Shown here piece by piece: positions 43,102 through 51,498 of a stretch of DNA of 64,000 nucleotides. Below the pieces are notes generated by a model. That model saw only the letters and a program-made list of their open reading frames with translations. It searched no databases and was not told the DNA's origin. This stretch comes from Loktanella sp. DSM 29012. GTDB taxonomy: Bacteria > Pseudomonadota > Alphaproteobacteria > Rhodobacterales > Rhodobacteraceae. Location of the stretch: the NCBI RefSeq assembly GCF_900110705.1, contig NZ_FOEJ01000003.1:1-64000 (forward strand), given 5' to 3'. Both the position numbers and the translations under genes were made by a program. Position 1 is the first letter of the stretch, and each line of letters starts with the position of its first letter.

Positions 43102-43730
43102 TGCGGGCGGCGGTTCTGGCCATGTGCGTCGCAGCTGCGGCGTGGGCTGGCCCGGCCGCCGCACAGCAGGATCCGCAGGCGTTGCCGATCCTGATCGTCG
43201 ACTATGACCGGTTGTACATCGACAGCGAATACGCCCAGCAGATCCGCGCCGCACTGGACGCGGACGCCGAGGCATTGAAGGCCGAGAACGATCGCATCGT
43301 GGCGGCCCTGACCGAAGAAGAACGGTCACTGACCCTGCGCAGACCGACCATGACCGCCGAGGCATTCCGCGCCGAGGCAGATGCATTCGACACCAAGGTG
43401 CAGGCCATCCGGCGCGCGCGTGACGCCAAGGAGGTCGAGCTGCAACGCGCGCGGTCCGCCGCGCGAGATGAATTCTTTGTCTCGGTGCGGGATGTGGTCG
43501 GGCAGCTCATGTTGGAACGTGGCGCATCGGTCATTCTGGATCGACGTTCCGTTTTTCTGGCACTGGCAGCGTCAGATATCACGGACGAGGCTGTCAGCCG
43601 GATCGACGCGGTGATGCTGCAATCAGGGCAGGCGCCCGATGCCGACCAGCCGTTGATCGGCGGAACCGAGCCACAAGCCCCCGATGACACGCCCCTGGAT
43701 ACGTCACCGGCGGCGCCGCTGGACCCCTGA
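43101..43730 (+). CDS. skp: OmpH/Skp-family periplasmic chaperone
   Basis: A 209-residue protein: signal peptide (VLAMCVAAAAWAGPAAAQQ), a first strand ILIVDYDRLYIDSEYAQQI, a long coiled-coil pair (AEALKAENDRIVAALTEEER to VELQRARSAARDEFF) and a return strand ASVILDRRSVFLA. This is the jellyfish chaperone that carries unfolded outer-membrane proteins to BamA. The C-terminal Pro/Asp/Thr tail is longer than in E. coli Skp. Confidence 0.88.
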   Translation: MRAAVLAMCVAAAAWAGPAAAQQDPQALPILIVDYDRLYIDSEYAQQIRAALDADAEALKAENDRIVAALTEEERSLTLRRPTMTAEAFRAEADAFDTKVQAIRRARDAKEVELQRARSAARDEFFVSVRDVVGQLMLERGASVILDRRSVFLALAASDITDEAVSRIDAVMLQSGQAPDADQPLIGGTEPQAPDDTPLDTSPAAPLDP

Positions 43731-43803
43731 GTGACTTGTCGATCAAGAGGCCAGTTGTTAGTCAGTCTCGTGGCCTAAGCCGCCCAGACACGCAGGAGCC
43801 CAG

Positions 43804-44277
43804 ATGTCCGATACCCAACAGACCCCGATCACCGTCGCTGACATTCATCTGATTCAGGCGATCCTGCCGCATCGGTATCCGTTTTTGCTGGTTGACCGCG
43901 TGATCGATATCGACGGCACACAGACCGCGACCGGGATCAAGAATGTCACCATGAACGAGCCTCATTTTCAGGGGCATTTCCCCGGTGCGCCGATCATGCC
44001 CGGTGTGACCATCATCGAAGCGATGGCGCAGACGGCCGGTGTGATGGTGGGCGCGTCGATGGGTTTGGTGAACGGCGACCTGCTGATCTATTTCATGTCG
44101 ATCGACAAGGCCAAGTTCCGCCGCAAGGTCATTCCGGGCGACCGGATGCTGATGCATGTGACCACGACGCGCGGCAAGCCGGGCGGCAAGGTCTGGAAAT
44201 TCCACGGACGTGCCGAAGTCGACGGCGAGCTGGCGGCAGAATGCGAATTCTCGGCCATGCTGGACCTCAAGGGGTGA
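43804..44277 (+). CDS. fabZ: 3-hydroxyacyl-ACP dehydratase FabZ
   Basis: Dehydrates 3-hydroxyacyl-ACP in fatty acid synthesis and competes with LpxA for 3-hydroxymyristoyl-ACP. The 157-residue hot-dog protein has [13 protein letters not shown] (catalytic His) and [20 protein letters not shown] (catalytic Glu). Its TGA overlaps the lpxA GTG start (GTGA). Confidence 0.95.
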   Translation: MSDTQQTPITVADIHLIQAILPHRYPFLLVDRVIDIDGTQTATGIKNVTMNEPHFQGHFPGAPIMPGVTIIEAMAQTAGVMVGASMGLVNGDLLIYFMSIDKAKFRRKVIPGDRMLMHVTTTRGKPGGKVWKFHGRAEVDGELAAECEFSAMLDLKG

Positions 44278-45056
44278 GTGCCGACATTCATCCGACTGCG
44301 GTGGTGTCCGATCATGCGGTGATCGGTGCGAATTGCACCATCGGGCCATTCTGCATGGTTGGGCCCAAGGTCGTCCTCGGTGACGGTGTCTGGCTCAAAA
44401 GCCACGTTGTTGTGGATGGTGACACCCATATCGGTGACGATTGCACCGTGTTTTCGTTTTCGGTGATCGGAGAAATCCCGCAGGACCTGAAATTCGCGGG
44501 CGAGGAAACACAACTGCGGATCGGCAAGCGCAATCGCATCCGCGAAAGTGTGACGATCAACACTGGCACGGCCGGTGGTGGCGGTGTCACACGGATCGGC
44601 GACGACTGCCTGCTGATGGCGGGCTGTCACGTGGCCCACGATGCGCAACTGGGCGACCGGATCGTGGTCGTCAATTCGGTTGCCATCGCCGGTCACTGCA
44701 TCATCGAGGACGATGTGATCATCGGTGGGTTGTCGGGGATTCACCAGTTCGTCCGGATCGGGCAGGGCGCGATCATCGGTGCGCTGTCGATGGTAACAAA
44801 CGACGTACTGCCGCACGGGCTGGTCATGGGCGAACGTGCCGGGCTGGAAGGGTTGAATCTGGTCGGGCTACGCCGGCGCGGCGTGCCGCGCGACGATATC
44901 TCTGCGCTGCGCAAGGCGTTCGAGAGTCTGAAGTCCGGTGAAGGCACATTCCATGCGCGGGTCGAGGCCTTGCAGGATACCGATAGCGCCTATGTGAAAC
45001 AGCTGGTCGATTTCGTGCTGGGTGAGACGGATCGCAGTTTTCTGATCCCGAAATGA
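44274..45056 (+). CDS. lpxA: UDP-N-acetylglucosamine O-acyltransferase
   Basis: First lipid A enzyme. A 260-residue trimeric left-handed beta helix: hexapeptide repeats from [20 protein letters not shown] to about residue 190, the catalytic His in [12 protein letters not shown] and [12 protein letters not shown], then a helical C-terminus. The GTG start, overlapping the fabZ stop, gives the normal length; an upstream ATG inside fabZ adds 11 residues. Confidence 0.95.
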   Translation: MSADIHPTAVVSDHAVIGANCTIGPFCMVGPKVVLGDGVWLKSHVVVDGDTHIGDDCTVFSFSVIGEIPQDLKFAGEETQLRIGKRNRIRESVTINTGTAGGGGVTRIGDDCLLMAGCHVAHDAQLGDRIVVVNSVAIAGHCIIEDDVIIGGLSGIHQFVRIGQGAIIGALSMVTNDVLPHGLVMGERAGLEGLNLVGLRRRGVPRDDISALRKAFESLKSGEGTFHARVEALQDTDSAYVKQLVDFVLGETDRSFLIPK

Positions 45057-45835
45057 CGCTGGCGCTGATCGCGGGTGCCGGTGACCTGCCGGTGGCGCTA
45101 TTGGATAGGCTGCCTGCGCGACCTTTGATCTGCGCCCTGGACGGGGCCGAGCCGCGTGTGCCGGTCGATCTGTGGTTCAGGCTGGAACGGCTTGGGGGTT
45201 TCTTGCGGGATCTGCGGGCGCGAGGAGTGACGCAGGTCTGCATGGCTGGCGGCATCCAGCGTCCCGGTATCGCGTGGCGGCATTTCGATTGGCCGACGGT
45301 GCGGTTGCTGCCCGTGATGCTGCGTGCGTTGTCCAAAGGTGACGATGGCGCACTGCGGACATTCATCGCTGTTCTCGAAAATCATAGTCTGCGGGTGGTA
45401 GCAGCCCATGACATCGTGCCAGGGCTGCTGCCTGCGGCTGGCGTTTTGACGGTGACACAACCCGGGCCGCCCCATCGGTCCGATGCGCTGGTGGGTGATC
45501 GTTGTCTTCACGACATGGGACGGCGCGACAGCGGGCAAGCCTGCATTGTGCGCGATGGCAGGATCGTGGACGAAGAGGACCGCCGCGGCACGGACGCATT
45601 GATCGAACGCAATCCGGGCAGGAGCGGCATTCTGTTCAAGGGGCCAAAGCCCGAGCAGGATCGGCGTGCTGATCTGCCTGTCATTGGGCCGGGCACGGCG
45701 CGGGGCGTGATCGCGGCAGGTCTCGACGGTATCGTGATCGAGGCCAGTGGCGTGATGGTATTGGACCGCGACGCGGTCATCGCCACGCTGGATGCCGCAC
45801 AGAAATTTCTCTGGGTGCGCGAGGTGACGCGATGA
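45053..45835 (+). CDS. lpxI: UDP-2,3-diacylglucosamine diphosphatase LpxI
   Basis: Hydrolyses UDP-2,3-diacylglucosamine to lipid X; it is the LpxH replacement used by most alphaproteobacteria. The 260-residue DUF1009 protein starts LALIAGAGDLPVALLD, has CMAGGIQRP and, in its C-terminal domain, ALVGDRCLHDMGRRDSGQA and KGPKPEQDRRADLPVIGPGT, with the catalytic Asp expected there. It overlaps lpxA and lpxB by four bases each. Confidence 0.93.
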   Translation: MTLALIAGAGDLPVALLDRLPARPLICALDGAEPRVPVDLWFRLERLGGFLRDLRARGVTQVCMAGGIQRPGIAWRHFDWPTVRLLPVMLRALSKGDDGALRTFIAVLENHSLRVVAAHDIVPGLLPAAGVLTVTQPGPPHRSDALVGDRCLHDMGRRDSGQACIVRDGRIVDEEDRRGTDALIERNPGRSGILFKGPKPEQDRRADLPVIGPGTARGVIAAGLDGIVIEASGVMVLDRDAVIATLDAAQKFLWVREVTR

Positions 45836-46983
45836 GGGTTTTCGTGATCGCAGGAGAGCCGTCTGGCGACGCGCTGGGTGGGGCCGTCATGACCGGGTTG
45901 CGGCAACTGCGGCCTGACGTCAGCTTTGACGGTGTGGGCGGGCCGTTGATGCAGGCGCAGGGGCTGGTCAGTCGGTTCCCGATGGACGAGCTGAGTGTCA
46001 TGGGCCTGGCCGAGGTGCTGCCGAAATATCGCGCGCTCAAACGGCGGATTGCCGAATGCGCGCAGGCGGTTCTAGACACGCGACCTGATGTGCTGCTGAC
46101 GATCGACAGCCCCGATTTTTGTTTGCGCGTGGCCAAGCTGGTCAAGGCACGCAGCGACATCACGACAGTGCACTATGTGGCCCCGTCGGTCTGGGCCTGG
46201 CGACCAAAGCGGGCAGATCGCATGGCGCGTCATATCGACCATGTGCTGGCGCTCTTGCCGTTCGAGCCGCCCTACATGACCGCAGCAGGCATGGGGTGCG
46301 ATTTCGTCGGTCACCCGGTCGTTGCACAGCCGCAGGCCAGCCAGGCCGAGGCCGAGGCGTTCCGCGCGCAATATCGCAATGGTGACGGGCCACTGGTCTT
46401 GGCATTGCCGGGATCGCGCAAGGGGGAGGTGACGCGCCTGACCGCCCGTTTCGGTGCCGCACTGGGACAATTACGTGACAGTCATCCCGATCTGTCGGTG
46501 GTCATTCCCTGTGCGGCATCGGTTGTCGGATTGGTGCGGGATCTGACCGCGCATTGGCCTGTGACGCCGGTTTTGATTGATCCTGCGGATGATCCTGAGG
46601 GTGCGGTGAAACGTGCGGCGTTTCGTGCGGCTGACGTGGCATTGGCGGCATCCGGCACGGTGTCGCTGGAACTGGCGGCTGCCGGAACGCCGATGGTGAT
46701 TGCCTATGACATGGCGTGGCTGTCGCGGGTCATCATGCAGCGCATGGTGCGGATCGACACGGTCACATTGGTCAACCTGGTGTCCGACACACGTGCGGTG
46801 CCAGAATACATTGCTGCGAATTGCACGGCGGACAAGATCAGTGCCGGCCTGCGCGACACGCTGGCCGCGCCGGGTGCGCAGCAGGTCGCGATGGACGTCA
46901 CGATGGACCAGCTTGGGCGCGGTGGTGAGGCACCCGGCCTGCGGGCCGCGCGTGCGCTGATCGCCGTCGCTGAGAACGCCTGA
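45832..46983 (+). CDS. lpxB: lipid-A-disaccharide synthase
   Basis: A GT19 glycosyltransferase that joins lipid X and UDP-diacylglucosamine. The 383-residue protein begins VFVIAGEPSGDALGGAVM and has FDGVGGPLMQAQGL, DSPDFCLRVAK, HYVAPSVWAWRPKRA, LPGSRKGEVTRL and ALAASGTVSLELAAAGTPMV, all family landmarks. It ends the pyrH-lpxB run and is followed by a strong terminator. Confidence 0.95.
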   Translation: MRVFVIAGEPSGDALGGAVMTGLRQLRPDVSFDGVGGPLMQAQGLVSRFPMDELSVMGLAEVLPKYRALKRRIAECAQAVLDTRPDVLLTIDSPDFCLRVAKLVKARSDITTVHYVAPSVWAWRPKRADRMARHIDHVLALLPFEPPYMTAAGMGCDFVGHPVVAQPQASQAEAEAFRAQYRNGDGPLVLALPGSRKGEVTRLTARFGAALGQLRDSHPDLSVVIPCAASVVGLVRDLTAHWPVTPVLIDPADDPEGAVKRAAFRAADVALAASGTVSLELAAAGTPMVIAYDMAWLSRVIMQRMVRIDTVTLVNLVSDTRAVPEYIAANCTADKISAGLRDTLAAPGAQQVAMDVTMDQLGRGGEAPGLRAARALIAVAENA

Positions 46984-47008
46984 TCCAGACACCCCCTGCA
47001 AATGCAAA

Positions 47009-47040
47009 TGGCCCCGCCTTGGACAGGCGGGGCCAATTGT
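47009..47040 (+). terminator. intrinsic terminator between lpxB and the fadL-type gene
   Basis: TGGCCCCGCC and GGCGGGGCCA pair perfectly over ten bases around a TTGGACA loop, followed by AATTGTTATT. It stands between convergent genes and can serve both directions. Confidence 0.8.
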
Positions 47041-47059
47041 TATTCAGATGTTTGTGCGA

Positions 47060-48547
47060 TCAGAAACGATAGCCGACCGACAGACCAACAGCGATGGCCT
47101 TGTTATCGCTGAAGTTGGTGGCGAGCGTTTCGTCCGCGTTGTCGAGGCCGTCACCAAAGGTCACGTATTCGATGCCGCCCGTGATCTTGAAGGCGTCATT
47201 GGTGTAGGTGCCACCGATGCCGAACGCGGTTGAACCGTCTGTGGGCGCAAGGCGCGACAGCACGTCGTCGTTGCCTTTTTCATAGGTGACGCGGGCAAAG
47301 GCCGAGAACTGGTCGTTGATCTGACGGCCCACACCCAGACGGTAGGTTGTCACGTCGTCGTCGATACCCGTCACGCGGTCGCCGGTGATAGCCTGATAGC
47401 CTGCGGGCCGCACTTCCCAGTCAGACCACTTGGCGTGGCGGATCGAGCCGAAGACCAGCGTGTCAGCTGCGACGCCGGACTGGAAGTCGAGGGTGAAGAC
47501 GTCAGGCATCTCGATTTCCGTGATGCTGGTCAGCTGAGCTGCGGGCAGTGCATCAACGTTTTCGGTGGTCACAAACGAATGCGTATAGCCGGCCTCATAG
47601 GTCAGTGCGACGCGCAGCGCGATTTCTGGACGCTCGTATGCGACACCGACAAGGTAGCTGGTTGCGCGGTCTTTTTCGGTGGTGGCCGTGTAGGAATACG
47701 GACCATCGATGGGATCACCGCCAAAGCCGGCAGCAAAGCCTGCGAGGGCCTGATCACCCAGCGCTTGCGCTGCTGCACCCTGTGCCTGCGCATCGGCACC
47801 CAGTGCGATGGCCTGATCGCGAAGTGCGACCGCTTGCGCGCCGTTTGCTGCTGCGCTTGCGCCAAGAGTCTGAGCTGTTGCGAAGTCTTGTGCGGCTGCG
47901 GCCGCGGCAGCTTGTGCCGCTTGCTGCTGTGCCAATGCGCCCAGCGCCTGCGCCTCTGCGCCCAGCGCCTGCGCCTGACCGCCCTGTGCCTGTGCTGCTG
48001 CACCTTGTGCCTGTGCCGCGGCGGCCTGCGCTGCGGACTGGGGTACGACGGTGTTCAGCGCGACCAGCTTGTTGGGGATCACGATGTTGGCCCGGCTCTC
48101 GATGCTGCGCAGACCACCGTAGACGCTGATGTTCGGCGTTGCCTGATATTTCAGCACCAGTGCGATCTGCGACGAATCCCATTCTGCGGCCAGACCGGTG
48201 TAATCACCGTCGGGGTAGAATGCGTTGGCACCAAAGGGCTGGTTCAGGAACAGGCCCAGGTCCAGTTTTTCGTTCAGCGCGTATTTCAGGGACAACGATG
48301 CAGTGGAATAATCCTCGGCCATGCCACCCGTGCTGCCACCGTTGAAAACGCGGGGTCCGCCTTCAAAGATCGGGGCGGTTGTCGGGTAGTCGCCTGATAC
48401 GTCTGGGCGCACGGTCGCAAAGCCCAATTCAACGTAGTTTCCGTCTTCGAACAGGACTGCGTAATTGTTGAGCGTACGGTCGATACCACCGGCAGATGCG
48501 GCGGTCGTCAGCATCAGTGCTGCGGCCGTCGATAGTGAAAGTTTCAT
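47060..48547 (-). CDS. FadL/OmpP1-family outer-membrane porin with a long Ala/Gln heptad insert
   Basis: A 495-residue outer-membrane barrel for fatty acids or other hydrophobic compounds. The signal peptide is KLSLSTAAALMLTTAASAGG; FadL-type strands follow (SLKYALNEKLDLGLFLNQPFG, NISVYGGLRSIESRANI, DKNAIAVGLSVGYRF-like C-terminal strand with final Phe). Residues about 172-274 are an insert of some 14 to 15 seven-residue units of the kind QAQALGA, EAQALGA and VALRDQA, almost free of Pro and bulky groups. It probably forms an extracellular helical or coiled-coil loop. The Met at 48547 gives a normal signal; a longer frame adds 13 residues. Confidence 0.88.
   Translation of the reverse strand: MKLSLSTAAALMLTTAASAGGIDRTLNNYAVLFEDGNYVELGFATVRPDVSGDYPTTAPIFEGGPRVFNGGSTGGMAEDYSTASLSLKYALNEKLDLGLFLNQPFGANAFYPDGDYTGLAAEWDSSQIALVLKYQATPNISVYGGLRSIESRANIVIPNKLVALNTVVPQSAAQAAAAQAQGAAAQAQGGQAQALGAEAQALGALAQQQAAQAAAAAAAQDFATAQTLGASAAANGAQAVALRDQAIALGADAQAQGAAAQALGDQALAGFAAGFGGDPIDGPYSYTATTEKDRATSYLVGVAYERPEIALRVALTYEAGYTHSFVTTENVDALPAAQLTSITEIEMPDVFTLDFQSGVAADTLVFGSIRHAKWSDWEVRPAGYQAITGDRVTGIDDDVTTYRLGVGRQINDQFSAFARVTYEKGNDDVLSRLAPTDGSTAFGIGGTYTNDAFKITGGIEYVTFGDGLDNADETLATNFSDNKAIAVGLSVGYRF
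47723..48040 (-). repeat. heptad-repeat insert coding region in the FadL-type gene
   Basis: The segment encodes consecutive seven-residue units with Ala/Gln/Gly/Leu at fixed places (AAQAQGA, QAQALGA, EAQALGA, LAQQQAA, IALGADA, QAQGAAA, QALGDQA and others). At the DNA level the 21-base units share GCGCC/TGCGCC-rich blocks but have drifted, so this is an old expansion under protein-level constraint. Confidence 0.8.
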
Positions 48548-48608
48548 GTCTCCATCCCATCCATGAAATTGGTTGCATTCATTCATGTCTGAGAAGCGTT
48601 TACGATTC

Positions 48609-48623
48609 GGTCAATGTTTGACC
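48609..48623. promoter_or_regulatory. palindrome GGTCAATGTTTGACC, candidate operator of the fadL-type gene
   Basis: GGTCAA-TGT-TTGACC is a perfect 6-3-6 inverted repeat about 62 bases upstream of the fadL-type start, in the gap after the DMT transporter gene. Its place fits a repressor or activator site of a TetR- or GntR-type regulator, possibly acyl-CoA responsive. The regulator is unknown. Confidence 0.4.
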
Positions 48624-48679
48624 TTACGTTAAACAAGTGTTGCATTTGTCCATGTGACTTGATTGACGCGGGGGACGGT

Positions 48680-49537
48680 TTACGCGGCTGCCTTGCGGCG
48701 CAGGTTGATGTAATTGCCTGCAATGATGAACGCGGCACCCAGGAATAACCACGGGTCGAGGGGTTCTGCATAAACCAGTGCACCGATGATCGCGATGGTC
48801 GGCAACCGGGCGAAATCCATCGGCATGACGATCGTTGCGGTCGCCAGCGACAAGGCGTTCGTGAGGCAAAAATGCGCAAGCAGGCCCGCGCATCCGATCA
48901 CGATCAGCCATGGCAGGGTCGCGGCATTTGGCATGGCGATGTCCATGTCCCAACCGGCGCAGACGATGCCAAAGACGGCCTGCATGACGGTCAGGTAGAA
49001 CAGGATGCAGGTGATACTGTGCCGCTGGGTCAGCCGCCGGGTAAAGATCGCGGTCAGCGCGAAAAATATGGCACAGGCCGCGGCTGCGGCCAGACCAGGT
49101 GTCAAGGGGATCGTGCCCGGACGGGTGACGATCAGAATGCCCACGAACCCCATGATGGCCGCGATGACGCCTGCCTGTGTAATGCGTTCCCCCAGCAAGA
49201 GAGGTGACAACAGTAGCACCCAGATCGGCGTCGTGAATTCCAGTGCAAAAACCTGTGCCAGCGGGATGCTGGCGACGGCAAAGAACCACAGGTTCTGGCC
49301 GGTGAAATGCGCAAGGTTGCGCATCCCGTGCAAGCGCAGATCGCGGGTGTCGACCTGGTTCAGCGTGCCTGCGAAACCTGCAACCGTGACCACGATGATT
49401 ATACCCAACAGGCTGCGAAACAGCATGATTTCAAAGGTATCGAGGGCAAAGCTGATCTGGCGTCCTGCAACCGCCATGGATGTAAAGGACCCGATGGCGC
49501 CGATCATCCACAAACCAGCGCGCAGGGTCGGGTTCAT
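48680..49537 (-). CDS. EamA/DMT-family transporter
   Basis: A 285-residue, ten-helix membrane protein with two EamA halves (AIGSFTSMAVAGRQISFALDTFEIMLFRS, PIWVLLLSPLLLGERITQAGV, then DFARLPTIAIIGALVYAEPLD). It resembles the RhaT/S-adenosylmethionine-carrier-like branch, but the cargo is not readable. Its ATG overlaps the ABM gene stop (ATGA), so it is translated with guaA and that gene. Confidence 0.86.
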   Translation of the reverse strand: MNPTLRAGLWMIGAIGSFTSMAVAGRQISFALDTFEIMLFRSLLGIIIVVTVAGFAGTLNQVDTRDLRLHGMRNLAHFTGQNLWFFAVASIPLAQVFALEFTTPIWVLLLSPLLLGERITQAGVIAAIMGFVGILIVTRPGTIPLTPGLAAAAACAIFFALTAIFTRRLTQRHSITCILFYLTVMQAVFGIVCAGWDMDIAMPNAATLPWLIVIGCAGLLAHFCLTNALSLATATIVMPMDFARLPTIAIIGALVYAEPLDPWLFLGAAFIIAGNYINLRRKAAA

Positions 49538-49800
49538 CCCTTGGTCACCGTGTAGTTGCGTGGCAGCCCCGCTGTGATCTTTGCCCATGTGCTCGCGCCA
49601 GCGCGTAATTGATGGGCGTCGAATGCGGCCTGGTCTGCAAACGTTTCAGACACCGTGAAAACGCCCGGCGTGGTTTCGGCCACATCGAATGTGATGCAGC
49701 CGTTTTCCTGACGGGTCAGCGCTATATGCGCGGGCAAGGCCGCCCGGACCGCATCACGGCGGTCAGGCGGGCAGGTCATTGCCCCCGTCAGGTAGATCAT
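49534..49800 (-). CDS. ABM-domain protein (putative quinol monooxygenase)
   Basis: An 88-residue YgiN-like protein: [55 protein letters not shown]. It overlaps guaA upstream and the DMT gene downstream by four bases each. The reaction is unknown. It is the second ABM protein in the window and is not closely similar to the one at 6.7-7.0 kb. Confidence 0.75.
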   Translation of the reverse strand: MIYLTGAMTCPPDRRDAVRAALPAHIALTRQENGCITFDVAETTPGVFTVSETFADQAAFDAHQLRAGASTWAKITAGLPRNYTVTKG

Positions 49801-51371
49801 TCCCACTCGATCGTGCCCGGAGGTTTGCTGGTGATGTCATAGGTGACGCGGTTGATGCCCGGCACCTCGTTGATGATGCGCGTTGCGGTTTCGCCCAGAA
49901 AATCGTGGGTGAACGGGTAGTAATCCGCGGTCATGCCATCGACCGATGTCACCGCGCGCAGGGCGCAGGCAAAATCATAGGTGCGTCCGTCGCCCATCAC
50001 GCCGACGGTGCGCACCGGTAGGATCGCGACAAAGGCCTGCCAGATTTCGTCATAGAGGCCGTGCTTGCGAATCTGGTCGATATAGACCGCGTCGGCCTTG
50101 CGCAGGATCTCCAGCTTTTCGCGGGTGATCTCGCCGGGGCAGCGAATCGCAAGGCCCGGGCCGGGGAACGGGTGACGCCCGATGAAAGACGGCGGCAGAC
50201 CCAGTTCGACGCCCAGTGCGCGGACCTCGTCCTTGAACAGCTCTCGCAGGGGTTCGACCAGTTTCAGACCCATCTTTTCAGGGAGGCCACCGACGTTGTG
50301 GTGGCTCTTGATCGTGACGGACGGCCCACCGGAAAAGCTGACCGATTCGATCACGTCGGGATACAGCGTGCCTTGGGCAAGGAATTCGGCACCCTGAATG
50401 CCGTCGGCGTATTTCTGAAACACGTCGATGAACAACCCGCCTATGATCTTGCGCTTGGTCTCGGGGTCGCTGACGCCGTCGAGTTTGCCCAGAAACAGTT
50501 CTGATTCGTCGGCGTGGATCAGGTTGAGGTTGTAATTGTCACGGAACATCGTGACGACCTGTTCGGCCTCGCCCTGCCGCAACAGACCGTGGTCGACAAA
50601 GACGCAGGTCAGTTGATCGCCGATCGCTTCGTGGATCAGAATAGCGGTGACAGAGCTGTCGACCCCGCCGGACAGCGCACAGATGACCTGTTTGTCGCCC
50701 ACCTGTTCGCGGATCGTGGCAATGGCCTGTTCGCGGTAGGCTTCCATTGTCCAGTCGCCGCTGAACCCGGCCAGCCGGACAAAGTTTTCATACAGCTTTG
50801 CACCGTTGGGGGTGTGGTGCACCTCTGGGTGGAATTGCACGGCATAGAAATGGCGTGCGGCATCGGCGGTGATGGCGAATGGTGCATTGGGGGAGGTGCC
50901 ATAGACCTCGAACCCCGGTGCGATCTTGGCCACGTGGTCGCCATGGCTCATCCAGACCTGTTCGCGGTCATTGGTGAACCAGCCGTCCAGCAGGTCCAGC
51001 CGACCCGTGGGTGTCACGAATGCGCGGCCGAATTCGGCGGTGCCGCCACCGCCCGAAATCTTGCCACCTTCAACATGGCCGCCCAGATCCTGCATCATGA
51101 CCTGCTGGCCATAGCAGATGCCCAGAATTGGCACGCCCAGGTCGTAGATCGACTTGGGCGGTCGGGGTGATCCCGGCCGGGTCACGCTGTCCGGTCCGCC
51201 GGAGAAAATCACGGCGCGGGGGGCAAAATCAGCCAGAAAAGCGTCCGTGACGTTCTGGTAGGGGTGAATTTCGCAGTAGACGTTTAACTCGCGCAGCCGG
51301 CGGGCGATCAGCTGGGTGACCTGGCTGCCAAAGTCGACGATCAACAGGCGTTCATGTTCAATCATATCCAT
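49797..51371 (-). CDS. guaA: GMP synthase (glutamine-hydrolysing)
   Basis: Aminates XMP to GMP. The 524-residue protein has a class I amidotransferase domain (Cys86 in GICYGQQ; His and Glu in QFHPEVHHT), an ATP-pyrophosphatase domain ([10 protein letters not shown]) and the C-terminal dimer domain ([17 protein letters not shown]; final KPPGTIEWE). Length and order are standard. It is divergent from the MttB-type gene. Confidence 0.96.
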   Translation of the reverse strand: MDMIEHERLLIVDFGSQVTQLIARRLRELNVYCEIHPYQNVTDAFLADFAPRAVIFSGGPDSVTRPGSPRPPKSIYDLGVPILGICYGQQVMMQDLGGHVEGGKISGGGGTAEFGRAFVTPTGRLDLLDGWFTNDREQVWMSHGDHVAKIAPGFEVYGTSPNAPFAITADAARHFYAVQFHPEVHHTPNGAKLYENFVRLAGFSGDWTMEAYREQAIATIREQVGDKQVICALSGGVDSSVTAILIHEAIGDQLTCVFVDHGLLRQGEAEQVVTMFRDNYNLNLIHADESELFLGKLDGVSDPETKRKIIGGLFIDVFQKYADGIQGAEFLAQGTLYPDVIESVSFSGGPSVTIKSHHNVGGLPEKMGLKLVEPLRELFKDEVRALGVELGLPPSFIGRHPFPGPGLAIRCPGEITREKLEILRKADAVYIDQIRKHGLYDEIWQAFVAILPVRTVGVMGDGRTYDFACALRAVTSVDGMTADYYPFTHDFLGETATRIINEVPGINRVTYDITSKPPGTIEWE

Positions 51372-51498
51372 GTGGCCTGATTATGCTGTCACAGGCGGCG
51401 CTGCAATGTCGCTTTCGTGCGCGGCATGGCGTTTGTCACCCCGCCCGACATGATTCACGGGCGTATGTAGGGGCAACGCAAGCTTGAAGAGGCCCGAC

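Noticed and set aside
47435-48397. A 320-residue Cys/Arg-rich plus-strand frame opposite the FadL-type gene
   Set aside because: Its repeats only mirror the heptad-coding DNA of the porin; cysteine content and lack of a start signal speak against it.
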